From: Sporomusa malonica
GTDB taxonomy: Bacteria; Bacillota; Negativicutes; Sporomusales; Sporomusaceae
Assembly (NCBI RefSeq): GCF_900176355.1
Contig: NZ_FWXI01000006.1
Location: forward strand, 187,140 to 251,139
Length of the DNA stretch: 64,000 nucleotides
Direction: 5' to 3'
The position numbers and the translations under genes were made by a program. Within the stretch, counting starts at the first letter, position 1; every line of letters begins with the position of its first letter. Shown piece after piece: positions 47,639-56,826 of this stretch. Below the pieces are notes generated by a model, which did no database searches, had not been told where the DNA came from, and was given only the letters and a program-made list of their open reading frames with translations.

Positions 47639-48656
47639 TGGTCACAACCCCCTCCTTTGCAATGTTTTCACGAATATGGGCAACAACATCTTGTTCGGTA
47701 AATTCTTTAGCAACCCTGATTGCGTTTTTTATCGCTTTGGCCCGAGAACTCCCATGACAGATGATAAAGCCACCGTTTACACCTAATAGAGGCGCTCCAC
47801 CGTATTCTGCATAATCAAGTTTTTTCTTTAGTCCTCGCAAAGCGGGCAATACAAGCATTGAGGCCATTTTCGTCCAAAAGCCGCTGGTCTTAATTGATTC
47901 TTTAACCAGTTGCAAAATAGCACTGGCTAACCCTTCACCTAATTTTAAGACAATATTCCCTACAAAACCATCGCAGACAACAACATCAACTGTTCCCTTG
48001 GGAATATCGCGTCCTTCAACATTGCCAATAAAATTCACGGTATTAAGCTGCTTCAATAGTGGATAGGTAGCAAAAGCTTGTTCATTGCCTTTGCTTTCTT
48101 CCTCACCAATATTTAAAAGGCCTACTCTGGGCCTTGGAATATTAAGCACATATTCAGCATAAATAGCACCCATAATGGCATTTTGCACCAGATGTTTGGG
48201 TTTGCTATCAACATTAGCGCCTGAATCCAAAAGAACTGTTGTGCCTGTAAGATTTGGCATAGGTGTGGCAATAGCTGGCCTCTCAATACCCTTTATTCGT
48301 CCTAGACCTAATAATGCAGCAGCTACTGCTGCACCGGTACTACCAGCACATATTGCCACATCGCAACGACCTTGTTTAACCAAGCTAGTAGCGACAACCA
48401 CTGATGCATCTTTTTTCTTCCGCACAGCAGCACCAGGTGATTCATGCATATCAATAACTTCGCTGGCGTGATGAACAGTAATATTGAAACTTTTCCAATT
48501 GCCATGACGGTCAAGCGATTGAGTAATCTGAGCTTGGTCGCCGACTAAAACAATCTCAAGATCTTCTTTGGTATACTCTTTGGCAGCTTGTAACGCGCCT
48601 AAAACAATCTCATCAGGCGCATAATCCCCGCCCATAGCATCAACGGCAACCTTCAA
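47631..48656 (-). CDS. plsX: Phosphate acyltransferase PlsX
   Basis: A 341-residue acyl-ACP:phosphate acyltransferase that makes acyl-phosphate for phospholipid synthesis. KVAVDAMGGDYAPDEIV, SAGSTGAAVAAALLGLGRIKG (cited in part: STGAAVAAALL) and GFVGNIVLKLGEG are diagnostic. The TTG at 48656 is chosen with GGGAG eight bases upstream; an in-frame GTG at 48674 includes that site. Confidence 0.96.
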   Translation of the reverse strand: MKVAVDAMGGDYAPDEIVLGALQAAKEYTKEDLEIVLVGDQAQITQSLDRHGNWKSFNITVHHASEVIDMHESPGAAVRKKKDASVVVATSLVKQGRCDVAICAGSTGAAVAAALLGLGRIKGIERPAIATPMPNLTGTTVLLDSGANVDSKPKHLVQNAIMGAIYAEYVLNIPRPRVGLLNIGEEESKGNEQAFATYPLLKQLNTVNFIGNVEGRDIPKGTVDVVVCDGFVGNIVLKLGEGLASAILQLVKESIKTSGFWTKMASMLVLPALRGLKKKLDYAEYGGAPLLGVNGGFIICHGSSRAKAIKNAIRVAKEFTEQDVVAHIRENIAKEGVVTNE

Positions 48657-48712
48657 TTCAATATCTCCCTTCACAAGAACCGACAGAATACAAGTACTTA
48701 ATAGATTTTTTG

Positions 48713-49282
48713 TTATTTATGTAGCTCAACGTCAAGAGATACCATAATAAATTTGGCACGAAATACTTCCTGACTGTCATTCCTAGTTTTAACCCAAATA
48801 AAATATTTATTGCCTCTTTTTTTTATAACCTCAGCTTTAGCCACCAGTTTTTCACCTTCATGCACGGCAATCTTATACTTAATATTGGCTACCCCTGTTA
48901 CAGCCATTGGGGCATCAATAATTGCCAGCGCCAAAGAATTAGCCTGGGCAAAGATGTAGTGTCCACGTGCTACTTTATTTTTCTCAAACACCATGTCAGG
49001 GGTAACAGCCATTAGAGATATCCCTGTTCTGCCCAATTCAAGATCAATCAGATCACCAACAACATCAGTACTGGAAATTGTCTTGAGTTTGTTCTGGGCT
49101 TCTTCGGCCATCTGCTTGGTACGTTCCCTGAGTTCAGGTATGCCAAGCTCCAGGCGATCAAGACGGATAGTCTGCACACTAACGCCCAAAAATGCCGCCA
49201 ATTCCTCATCGGTGAAGAATGGTGTGCTTAATAGCTTCTCTTTTAACTGTTCCTGCCGTATTTTTTTTTGAATTCGCGCCAT
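48713..49282 (-). CDS. fapR: Fatty acid biosynthesis repressor FapR
   Basis: A 189-residue regulator with an N-terminal DeoR-like HTH (FFTDEELAAFLGVSVQTIRLDR at about 21-42; cited ELAAFLGVSVQTIR) and a C-terminal hot-dog domain that binds malonyl-CoA. It represses fab and pls genes and is released by malonyl-CoA. First gene of the operon fapR-plsX-fabH-fabK-fabD-fabG-acpP, the known targets. Confidence 0.96.
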   Translation of the reverse strand: MARIQKKIRQEQLKEKLLSTPFFTDEELAAFLGVSVQTIRLDRLELGIPELRERTKQMAEEAQNKLKTISSTDVVGDLIDLELGRTGISLMAVTPDMVFEKNKVARGHYIFAQANSLALAIIDAPMAVTGVANIKYKIAVHEGEKLVAKAEVIKKRGNKYFIWVKTRNDSQEVFRAKFIMVSLDVELHK

Positions 49283-49305
49283 TACATCACCTAGTTTTAT
49301 CAGTA

Positions 49306-49360
49306 AGTTATATTACCAATTGATAGTATTAATTATAGCTAGTTACTACCAAGATTGCAA
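49306..49360 (-). promoter_or_regulatory. fapR promoter with possible FapR operator
   Basis: On the minus strand TTGCAA (49360-49355) and TATAAT (49337-49332) are 17 bases apart. Two related direct repeats, GTTATATTACCAA (49306-49318) and GTTACTACCAA (49343-49353) on the plus strand, lie within and just after the promoter. They resemble parts of FapR sites, but the classical palindrome is not clear. Confidence 0.6.
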
Positions 49361-49370
49361 GTAAAAAAAA

Positions 49371-49411
49371 GTGAGCAAGATAAAATTATAATTGCCTTTT
49401 ATCTTGCTCAC
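49371..49411 (-). terminator. Terminator after rpmF
   Basis: A 15-base perfect inverted repeat (GTGAGCAAGATAAAA) with an eleven-base loop and a T-run (minus strand) after it, twelve bases past the rpmF stop. Confidence 0.93.
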
Positions 49412-49422
49412 TCATTATTTTT

Positions 49423-49599
49423 TTATTCTGCTGCAACCACAACTTTACCATTATAATGACCACAATCTGGACACACACGGTGAGGCATTTTCTTTTCGTG
49501 ACACTGGGGGCATTCTACCAAACCAGGAATAGTAAGTTTCCAATTAGCACGACGCTTGTCACGGCGAGCTTTAGACATTTTACGCTTAGGTACTGCCAT
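49423..49599 (-). CDS. rpmF: 50S ribosomal protein L32
   Basis: A 58-residue ribosomal protein: [19 protein letters not shown] at the N-terminus and a zinc ribbon with Cys30, Cys33, Cys43 and Cys46 (CPQC and CPDC). GGAGGTGGA precedes the ATG. It follows ylbN (DUF177), the near-universal pair. Confidence 0.97.
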   Translation of the reverse strand: MAVPKRKMSKARRDKRRANWKLTIPGLVECPQCHEKKMPHRVCPDCGHYNGKVVVAAE

Positions 49600-49641
49600 T
49601 TTATTTCCACCTCCTTAACAAAATTGGCCAACCTGCATATC

Positions 49642-50154
49642 TCAGTCCTTGGACAAGAGTTTTTCCAAAACCGCAAGCCTCGGATCAGTTTTAGTCGAGT
49701 TGCAGCCGCAGGTATTTATGTTTAGGTTGACTCCGCACTGAGGGCATAACCCGCGACAGTTTTCACTGCAAACAGGGTTGATAGGCTCGGCCAACAAAAT
49801 ATTCTCACGGATTAAATCAGTAATATCAATTTCATCACCGCTAAAATAGTTGAGTTCCTGAACCAAAGCTTCGCTTGATTTTTCAAAATCAGCTTCTCTA
49901 TACTCTTCACTGAACGGAACAGTAAGTATGGTAACCATGTCTTCCAGGCATCGACTGCAAGATTGATTCATTGTAGCATGGATTTTTCCAGCTATTTCAT
50001 AAATCATTCCCTTGTTTATAACGCAGCCTTCAACCATCATACTATCAGCCCAAATTGCCTGATTATCAAGACCAAGCTCTCGGGCTGAAGCTTCAAAGGA
50101 AAAGGGCTGATTACTTCCAAGCTCTTTCCTTAAGTGGGTTATGTTAATTTTCAT
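49642..50154 (-). CDS. ylbN: DUF177 (YceD/YlbN) 23S rRNA accumulation protein
   Basis: About 170 residues. A DUF177 core with QSCSRCLEDMVTILTVPFSEEY near the middle and a C-terminal Cys cluster (NPVCSENCRGLCPQCG then NTCGC). E. coli YceD and plant relatives aid 23S rRNA accumulation. Two adjacent ATG codons (50157 and 50154) follow GGTTGGTGG; the second has better spacing. Directly upstream of rpmF. Confidence 0.9.
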   Translation of the reverse strand: MKINITHLRKELGSNQPFSFEASARELGLDNQAIWADSMMVEGCVINKGMIYEIAGKIHATMNQSCSRCLEDMVTILTVPFSEEYREADFEKSSEALVQELNYFSGDEIDITDLIRENILLAEPINPVCSENCRGLCPQCGVNLNINTCGCNSTKTDPRLAVLEKLLSKD

Positions 50155-50218
50155 CATTTTCCACCAACCTTCATCTATTATAGCTACCCACCAGAAGTTT
50201 GTCAAGGCAATAAGAAAA

Positions 50219-50241
50219 GCAGGGAACTAAGTGTTCCCTGC
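50219..50241 (-). terminator. Terminator after ackA
   Basis: A nine-base perfect stem (GCAGGGAAC) with a five-base loop and TTTTCTTATT after it on the minus strand. Confidence 0.92.
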
Positions 50242-50266
50242 CTATCATGCGATGGTTGTGTGTCAG

Positions 50267-51469
50267 TTATGCAAGGTTGCCGCAAATTGCTTTAGTATCG
50301 CGGGCGATAACAAGTTCTTCATTTGTCGGGATGACAAAAATCTTAACTTTAGCGCCGTCCACGCTGATTTCCTGCGCTTTGCCGCGAACATTATTTTTGA
50401 CAGGGTCAATTCGAGTACCAAGGTATTCAAGACCATTGGAGATTTTGTCGCGCATGCTGATAGAGTTTTCGCCAAGGCCAGCAGTAAATACGATAGCATC
50501 AACGCCCCCCATAGCAGCAACATAGGAGCCGATAAATTTGCGCACTCTGTAGGCAAACATCTCAAGCGCCAATTCGGAACGTTCGTTACCCGAGTTCGCA
50601 GCTTCCTCAATATCGCGGAAATCGCTGGATACGCCGGAAACACCAAGTACGCCTGATTTTTTGTTCAGATAGTTGTCAACCTGGTCAGCATTCATATTTT
50701 CTTTCTTCATCAAGAAAGGAACAATGGCGGGGTCAATACCACCAGAGCGAGTACCCATTACAAGACCTTCAAGCGGGGTAAAGCCCATACTGGTATCAAT
50801 GCATTTTCCATGTTTTACAGCCGCGATGCTGGCTCCGTTACCTAAGTGGCAAGTAATAATGCGAAGATTTGTCATATGTTCTCCCATAAGTTCAGCAACC
50901 TGCTGAGAAACATATTTATGGGAAGTGCCATGGAAACCATAGCGTCTGACACCGTATTTTTCATACGCTTCATAAGGAAGCGCATAAAGGAAGGCATGTT
51001 TGGGCATTGTTTGATGGAAAGCAGTGTCAAAAACACCTACTTGGGGAATACCAGGCATAATTTCAGCACATGCGTTTATGCCCATGATATTAGGCGGATT
51101 ATGTAGCGGAGCCATTTCAATGCAATCTTCCAAAGCCTTCATAACAGCTGGAGTAATCAACACCGAGTCGGCAAACTTCTCGCCGCCATGTACAACTCTG
51201 TGACCAACAGCTGCAATTTCTGTCATGCTGGTGATTACGCCATGCTGGGAATCCGTAAGGGCATCAATAACAAGTTTAATTCCAATGCTATGATTGCTAA
51301 TATCGGCATTAATAATTACTTTGTCTTTGCCCTCTGGCTGATGGGTTAACACAGAACCGTCCAAACCAATACGCTCGACCAACCCTTTTGCTAGAACGGA
51401 CTCATCGTTCATATTGACCAGTTGATACTTAATTGAGGAGCTTCCACAGTTGACCACCAAAACTTTCAC
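50267..51469 (-). CDS. ackA: Acetate kinase
   Basis: A 400-residue ASKHA-fold kinase converting acetyl phosphate and ADP to acetate and [50 protein letters not shown] and [14 protein letters not shown] are signatures. Its presence fits an anaerobe that gains ATP by substrate-level phosphorylation. No pta neighbour. It is inserted between ylbN and tmcAL. Confidence 0.98.
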   Translation of the reverse strand: MKVLVVNCGSSSIKYQLVNMNDESVLAKGLVERIGLDGSVLTHQPEGKDKVIINADISNHSIGIKLVIDALTDSQHGVITSMTEIAAVGHRVVHGGEKFADSVLITPAVMKALEDCIEMAPLHNPPNIMGINACAEIMPGIPQVGVFDTAFHQTMPKHAFLYALPYEAYEKYGVRRYGFHGTSHKYVSQQVAELMGEHMTNLRIITCHLGNGASIAAVKHGKCIDTSMGFTPLEGLVMGTRSGGIDPAIVPFLMKKENMNADQVDNYLNKKSGVLGVSGVSSDFRDIEEAANSGNERSELALEMFAYRVRKFIGSYVAAMGGVDAIVFTAGLGENSISMRDKISNGLEYLGTRIDPVKNNVRGKAQEISVDGAKVKIFVIPTNEELVIARDTKAICGNLA

Positions 51470-51616
51470 AAAAAAATCCCCCTTTTAAACTTTTTGAATA
51501 TGTATTGGCGTGGCAAAACCACTAATCCAATATGCGAACTTATTCACTAACATTTTCTATGATTTCGACACCTGACTTGTTTTCCCTTCATCTTGCAAAG
51601 TTATTTAATAAAAAAT

Positions 51617-51644
51617 TTCACAAATAGCAAAATTAATGTAAAAT
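51617..51644 (+). promoter_or_regulatory. Sigma-A type promoter of tmcAL
   Basis: TTCACA (51617-51622) and TAAAAT (51639-51644) are 16 bases apart, 19 bases before the start codon. Confidence 0.55.
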
Positions 51645-51662
51645 AGTCATGGGTGAAGTGTA

Positions 51663-52916
51663 ATGAACGTAGTTGGCATGATCGTTGAATACAATCCTTT
51701 TCATAATGGCCACTTATGGCATTTAAATGAAGCACGGCGAATTTCCGGGGCACAATTTGCTATCGGCATTATGAGCGGCAATTTTTTGCAGCGCGGTGAA
51801 CCGGCCATGATTAATAAATGGTCTCGGGCCGCTATGGCGGTTAAAGCTGGTGTCGATTTGGTAATTGAACTTCCAGTTGTCTTTAGCGTGCGTAGCGCTC
51901 AATACTTTGCGACTGGCGGCGTCCAGTTGCTTGGACGTTTAGGCATAGTTAGTCATATCTGTTTTGGTGCCGAAACAGCAGATCTATCCCTACTCATACC
52001 CCTGGCAAAGGCGTTATCAGAAAACGATATCGTGAACACATTGCGCAAAAAAATGAAAACTGGCCAGACATATGCCGCCAGCTTAGCCTTGACACTGTCA
52101 GATAGTTTGGGTATTGACCCAGGCATCATACAATCCCCCAATAACATCTTGGCTATTGAGTATTTGCGCGCAATTAATACTTATACACCACACCTTACGC
52201 CCCTGCCCATCAAGCGACTGTCATCTAATTACCATGACAATGTTATTACCTCAAATATCGCCAGCGCTACTGCTATTAGGGCATCAATTGCAGAAAATAG
52301 GATACTGCCTCCTGACAGTATCGGCTGGAAGACAGTCCCTCCGGCTTGCGCTGAACAGATTAATACTCTTATTACAACAGGTCAAGCTCCCGTAACACTA
52401 GATGCCTTTAGTAATATTATCTTGGCAAAACTCAGGACTATGCACCTGGATGAATTAGCAGCTTTACCTGACGTAACAGAGGGGCTCCACTATAAAATAA
52501 GCGATGCCGCACTTAAAGCAGTCACCCTGCAAGAATTATTATCACTTATAAAAAGCAAACGTTATCCATTAACCCGCTTGCAAAGGATTATAGTTCACGC
52601 ACTTTTAGGAACAACAAAAAACAAGATGCATCGCTTCGACCAATCTGGCCCGTTATACGCCCGTATACTGGCCTTTAACAACAATGGCCGCCAATTACTA
52701 AGAGAATTGGGCAAACACAGCACAATACCGGTAATAACTAAAACATCTCATTATCTCAACAGTAAACAGAAACAATGTGATGCGCTACCGCTTTTCCAGG
52801 ACATGCTGGCATATGATATTACCGCAACAGATCTCTATGCACTCGGATACCCTAACCACCAATGGAGAAAAGGCGGTCAGGATTATCAGACTTCTCCTCG
52901 CTACATTGCTGACTAG
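51663..52916 (+). CDS. tmcAL: tRNA(Met) cytidine acetate ligase TmcAL (YlbM)
   Basis: A 417-residue nucleotidyltransferase-like protein. VGMIVEYNPFHNGHLWHL holds the HxGH adenylation motif (His14, His17), with SGNFLQRGEPAMINKW and CFGAETADL following. It acetylates C34 of elongator tRNA-Met using acetate and ATP; acetate kinase lies next door, divergently. Its last 65 bases overlap the end of the convergent patatin gene. Confidence 0.93.
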   Translation: MNVVGMIVEYNPFHNGHLWHLNEARRISGAQFAIGIMSGNFLQRGEPAMINKWSRAAMAVKAGVDLVIELPVVFSVRSAQYFATGGVQLLGRLGIVSHICFGAETADLSLLIPLAKALSENDIVNTLRKKMKTGQTYAASLALTLSDSLGIDPGIIQSPNNILAIEYLRAINTYTPHLTPLPIKRLSSNYHDNVITSNIASATAIRASIAENRILPPDSIGWKTVPPACAEQINTLITTGQAPVTLDAFSNIILAKLRTMHLDELAALPDVTEGLHYKISDAALKAVTLQELLSLIKSKRYPLTRLQRIIVHALLGTTKNKMHRFDQSGPLYARILAFNNNGRQLLRELGKHSTIPVITKTSHYLNSKQKQCDALPLFQDMLAYDITATDLYALGYPNHQWRKGGQDYQTSPRYIAD

Positions 52917-53676
52917 CCAAAAGCTTTTTGATTTCAGGAATAACTGCCTCGGCGGCGATTTCTCCAGCTAAAGCACATTCGTCCATCATTTCAAAAGAAC
53001 TAGGAGATATATTGCCAACATCGGGTTGAATAAGAAAGTCACAGTGGTGTTGGCGGTGTTTACATAGCTCTCTTTCCATAATGTCAATTGATTGAATAAT
53101 GACATCAAATATGTTTCTAACACTCCCTACCGTTCCTGCATGGGCCAAATCAACAGCAATAACTATGTCCGCCCCCATGTTCCGGGCGGTATCAATTGGC
53201 GTAGGGTTTAGAACTGCGCCATCGACAAATAGCCTATCATCTATAGCAAAAGGAATAAAAACTCCTGGTACAGAGATACTGGCACGAACAGCCTTAGCCA
53301 CGTCGCCCTCAGTAAAAACTACCTCCCTCCCAGTGCTTAATTCAGTTGCAACTACAGCCAATGGTAATTTAAGCTGTTCAAACGTCTTTTGTCTCGTTAA
53401 AAGGCGGATGGTCGCCAAAGCCCGCTCACCCGAAACAATTCCCATTTGCGGAATGACGAAATCCAACCAATGCCGTTTTTTCAGATTCTTGGCCAGTTTG
53501 AGCATGGTTTCAGAATCAAGCCCAGCAGCATAAAGCGCACCAATAAGACTGCCAATGCTGCAACCAGCAATACAGTCTACTGGGATGCTGTATTTTTCCA
53601 ATACTTTGAGAACCCCAATATGGGCGATCCCCCGTAAACCGCCTGAACCTAGAGCCAAACCTACTTTAGGCCGCAC
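52852..53676 (-). CDS. ylbK: Patatin-like phospholipase (YlbK/RssA family)
   Basis: A 274-residue patatin hydrolase: glycine-rich LALGSGGLRGIAHIGVL at the N-terminus, nucleophile Ser in AGCSIGSLIGALYAAG (G-x-S-x-G, about 41) and the Asp in FVDGAVLNP. The catalytic dyad is complete. Begins with GTG behind GGAGGG. Its C-terminal coding part overlaps tmcAL tail to tail. Substrate unknown; likely a membrane lipid. Confidence 0.9.
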   Translation of the reverse strand: MRPKVGLALGSGGLRGIAHIGVLKVLEKYSIPVDCIAGCSIGSLIGALYAAGLDSETMLKLAKNLKKRHWLDFVIPQMGIVSGERALATIRLLTRQKTFEQLKLPLAVVATELSTGREVVFTEGDVAKAVRASISVPGVFIPFAIDDRLFVDGAVLNPTPIDTARNMGADIVIAVDLAHAGTVGSVRNIFDVIIQSIDIMERELCKHRQHHCDFLIQPDVGNISPSSFEMMDECALAGEIAAEAVIPEIKKLLASQQCSEEKSDNPDRLFSIGG

Positions 53677-53792
53677 CGGCTATCCCTCCAATACAAACTA
53701 GTCGTATTTGAAAACCGCATTTTAGTTATATTACCTCTGCCCTATCAATATATATATTATCAAACCGCACGGCTTGGAGGAGGAGATTATAT

Positions 53793-55043
53793 ATGCGGAT
53801 TTGGGGCAGCGGCAGGCGTTATCGTTCACGGCTATTGGCATATTGTATGGCCTTTTGTACGATATTTATAACTGTTGCTATGGTAACATATCCGAAAGAT
53901 GCTTTTGATTCAGCTATTATGGGTCTAAATTTATGGTGGAATGTTGTTTTCCCCGCACTGCTGCCTTTTTTTATTTTATCAGAGATCCTTATGGGAATCG
54001 GTGTCGTTCATTTCATCGGTGTTTTGCTTGAACCGTTAATGAGGCCTATATTTAACGTTCCTGGTGTAGGGGCTTTTGCCATGTCTATGGGGCTTGCGTC
54101 TGGATACCCAATGGATGCCGTAATAACCTGTAAGTTTCGAAAAAACCAATTGTGCACAGCAGTAGAGGCCGAACGGCTCTTGTCTTTTACCAATACTGCT
54201 GATCCGCTGTTTATGTTCGGAGCGGTAGCTGTGGGTATGTTTGGTATGCCTGAATTGGGAGCAACGATCGCATTGGCCCATTATTTATCAAGTTTTCTTG
54301 TGGGAATTGTTTTTAGGTTCCATGGACGAAATCGTGATAGTTATACCCAAGATAGTCCTGTAGCCAGCGGCAATATTATTATTCGCGCCTTTCGCGCCTT
54401 ATATAGCGCAAGGCAGGAAGATAAACGCGCGATTGGTCAGTTATTAGGCGATTCTGTTAAGTCATCTATGAATACCATTATGCTCATTGGCGGCTTTATT
54501 ATTGTATTTTCTGTGTTTATTCGCATCATGACAGTAGTTGGTATTACCGATATATTAACCGGCCTATTTACGGCACTGCTAAGCTTAATTGGTTATAGCA
54601 CTAGCTTAGCGCCATCGTTAGTGAGCGGCTTACTGGAGATTGACTTGGGCACACTAGCTGTCAGCCAGACCGATGCTCCGCTTATACAAAAGGTTGCTGT
54701 TGCCAGTGCAATTATTGCTTGGAGCGGTCTTTCCGTTCACGGCCAAGTAGCCAGTATTGTTATCGAATCAGGTATCAGGATGACGCCATATATAGTTGGC
54801 CGACTGCTGCACGCTGTGCTTGCTGCAATAATTACGGTACTGCTCCTCGGGCCAGGCCAGGCAATCACCAAGCTATTGGTAATTCCCGTTTCCATGAGCG
54901 TAGCTCAGACCAACAGCTGGAGCCTATGGCTGACCAGAGTTGAACAGACCAGTTATCAGGTTGGGGTATTACTTGGCATTATGTTGGTACTATCAATTTC
55001 TTTTCATTTGGCCAGAGGCATATATGGCTATGTAAAAAGATAA
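53793..55043 (+). CDS. ylbJ: Sporulation integral membrane protein YlbJ
   Basis: A 416-residue protein with about eight hydrophobic helices, containing GLNLWWNVVFPALLPFFILSE split around 44-64 (cited WWNVVFPALLPFF), SGYPMDAVITCKFRK and a Gate-domain-like second half with SGLLEIDLGT. In B. subtilis ylbJ is sigma-E dependent and needed for proper spore cortex. GGAGGAGG precedes the ATG. With spoVS it marks a spore former. Confidence 0.93.
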   Translation: MRIWGSGRRYRSRLLAYCMAFCTIFITVAMVTYPKDAFDSAIMGLNLWWNVVFPALLPFFILSEILMGIGVVHFIGVLLEPLMRPIFNVPGVGAFAMSMGLASGYPMDAVITCKFRKNQLCTAVEAERLLSFTNTADPLFMFGAVAVGMFGMPELGATIALAHYLSSFLVGIVFRFHGRNRDSYTQDSPVASGNIIIRAFRALYSARQEDKRAIGQLLGDSVKSSMNTIMLIGGFIIVFSVFIRIMTVVGITDILTGLFTALLSLIGYSTSLAPSLVSGLLEIDLGTLAVSQTDAPLIQKVAVASAIIAWSGLSVHGQVASIVIESGIRMTPYIVGRLLHAVLAAIITVLLLGPGQAITKLLVIPVSMSVAQTNSWSLWLTRVEQTSYQVGVLLGIMLVLSISFHLARGIYGYVKR

Positions 55044-55060
55044 GGAGCTTAGCTCCTTAT
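55041..55060. terminator. Short bidirectional terminator after ylbJ
   Basis: A nine-base inverted repeat (TAAGGAGCT) that begins at the ylbJ stop codon, followed by TATTATTTT on the plus strand. It is also directly at the stop of the convergent gene. Confidence 0.7.
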
Positions 55061-55521
55061 TATTTTCCTTGACCGTTTTTATTTTGCTGCAGTTCCCGGT
55101 GTCCTTGGCGAACTACGTCCAGAGTCTTCTCCAGATGGGCGGCAATATGTTTAAATACTTCATCAGCATAGACAACAGCATCTTCCTGCAAATCTCTGGC
55201 AGTTTTACGGGACTGCGCAACAAGTTCATTTGCCTGTTCCTGAGCCTGCTTATTAATAATATTTTCATCAGTTAACTTAATAACATAGGCCTTTGCTTGC
55301 TCAACAATGTTTTGTGCTTCTCTTTGCGCCTCATCAAAAATGCGCTGCCGCGCGGCAATAATCTGTTTAGCTTCATCAAGTTCTTTAGGCAACCGCTCCC
55401 GAAATTCATCGAGAAATTTAGCCAAATCATCTTCCTCAACTACCCGTTTGTTGGTAAATGGCACGCGTGCTGCCTCCACCAGCATATTTTCCATATCATC
55501 TAATAGTTTTTCAATACTCAT
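55060..55521 (-). CDS. Coiled-coil protein of unknown function
   Basis: A 153-residue, almost all-helical, highly charged protein without membrane helix. It resembles V-type ATPase subunit H/DivIVA-like coiled-coil proteins (FDEAQREAQNIVEQAKAYV in the middle). The ATG at 55521 gives MSIEKLLDDMENML behind GAGAAGG; the frame extends six codons further. It lies between coaD and ylbJ, a spot taken by nothing similar in B. subtilis. The function is unknown; a scaffold or division-related role is only a guess. Confidence 0.7.
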   Translation of the reverse strand: MSIEKLLDDMENMLVEAARVPFTNKRVVEEDDLAKFLDEFRERLPKELDEAKQIIAARQRIFDEAQREAQNIVEQAKAYVIKLTDENIINKQAQEQANELVAQSRKTARDLQEDAVVYADEVFKHIAAHLEKTLDVVRQGHRELQQNKNGQGK

Positions 55522-55550
55522 AACCTTCTCCCTTCCCATTTAAACAAAGT

Positions 55551-56036
55551 CTAGCTCTTTTCGCGAATTCTTTTTATAATCTTTTCCTCTAAGCACTCAG
55601 GAACCAGTCCGCTAATCGTGCCGCCAAACTTGGCTAGCTCTTTAATGCCGCTTGAACTAATGAATGAATATTCGCTACTTGTCATCATAAAAATTGTTTC
55701 CATAGCCGGGTCGATCTTTTTTATGAGCAACGCTCGTTGAAACTCATATTCAAAGTCACTCAACGCTCTCAGCCCACGAACAATAAAGGTGCTGTTCTGC
55801 CTCCGCACATAGTCATTTAGAAGACCGGAAAAACTGTCAACTTTAATATTCGGAATATCTTTCGTTGCCTGATTTAGCATTTCAACCCGTTCCTGCATAG
55901 TAAATAAAGGGGTTTTGTTAGGATTATGGAAAACGGCGACAATGAGCAAATCAAACATTTTACTAGCCCGTGAAAATATATCCAAGTGTCCGTTAGTAAC
56001 CGGATCAAAACTGCCAGGGCAAACCCCTATCCGCAT
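55551..56036 (-). CDS. coaD: Phosphopantetheine adenylyltransferase
   Basis: A 161-residue enzyme of coenzyme A synthesis. [18 protein letters not shown] has the T-x-G-H nucleotidyltransferase motif; [18 protein letters not shown] and [18 protein letters not shown] are family blocks. One base separates it from the rsmD stop. CoA and ACP synthesis both need its product. Confidence 0.97.
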   Translation of the reverse strand: MRIGVCPGSFDPVTNGHLDIFSRASKMFDLLIVAVFHNPNKTPLFTMQERVEMLNQATKDIPNIKVDSFSGLLNDYVRRQNSTFIVRGLRALSDFEYEFQRALLIKKIDPAMETIFMMTSSEYSFISSSGIKELAKFGGTISGLVPECLEEKIIKRIREKS

Positions 56037-56037
56037 T

Positions 56038-56649
56038 TTAATTGCCTCCTATTGCCAAAGTAGTCGTCCCGCGTATGGGTTGCAAAAAAAAAGTCACAAG
56101 TGTTTCTCCATACTGTTCGGTTCGGATCATCTGCAAATTTTGCCACTGAGTGTTTATCGATTCATGTTTAGAGTGTTCAACAACAATGAGTCCCTCATCT
56201 TCCGCAACGATACTTGTATCAAATTTCAGTAGTATAACATTGACCATTCTCTGGTTATAAGGAGGGTCAACAAATATAAGCGAGAACGTCCGCCCTGAAT
56301 GACCTAGCTTGTCAAGCATTTTAATCGAGTCCCCACGCTGGACTTCCGCCCGTTCGCCTAACCTAGCACTATTAATATTGTCTTTTATGACTGCAAGACT
56401 TACAAGACTATGATCAATAAACAGCGCATGTGCCGCACCACGGCTTAGCGCCTCTAATCCCAAATTGCCTGTACCGGCAAACAAATCTAACACTTTTGCC
56501 CCAGTGAGCACACGTCCACCACCAGGCAATGTTAAATTTTCAAGAATACTGAACATCGACTCTTTAACCCGGTCTGCAGTAGGACGCACGTCAAGACCCT
56601 TAGGCGTTTTAAGCTTGGTTCCCTTGGCAATGCCAGTTATAATCCGCAT
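56038..56649 (-). CDS. rsmD: 16S rRNA (guanine966-N2)-methyltransferase RsmD
   Basis: A 203-residue class I methyltransferase: [31 protein letters not shown], the SAM loop [19 protein letters not shown] and the catalytic DPPYN motif. It makes m2G966 in 16S rRNA. The pair rsmD-coaD is conserved. Confidence 0.96.
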   Translation of the reverse strand: MRIITGIAKGTKLKTPKGLDVRPTADRVKESMFSILENLTLPGGGRVLTGAKVLDLFAGTGNLGLEALSRGAAHALFIDHSLVSLAVIKDNINSARLGERAEVQRGDSIKMLDKLGHSGRTFSLIFVDPPYNQRMVNVILLKFDTSIVAEDEGLIVVEHSKHESINTQWQNLQMIRTEQYGETLVTFFLQPIRGTTTLAIGGN

Positions 56650-56790
56650 AATCTACCTCGAATTGTAGCCAAATTTCTGTTTAACATAAATATTTTAGCA
56701 CATTTGAACAACAGTAGCACTTTTTGTAAAAAAATAATTTTTGTTTAATTTTTATATTATTCCCACCTTATCATCAACCAAACAAAAAAC

Positions 56791-56806
56791 AACCGGCTAG
56801 CCGGTT
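56791..56806. terminator. Terminator after the NlpC/P60 gene
   Basis: A perfect 16-base palindrome AACCGGCTAGCCGGTT with GTTTTTTGTTT after it on the minus strand and ATTTTTTTATTTTT on the plus strand. Confidence 0.85.
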
Positions 56807-56826
56807 ATTTTTTTATTTTTATTTCT

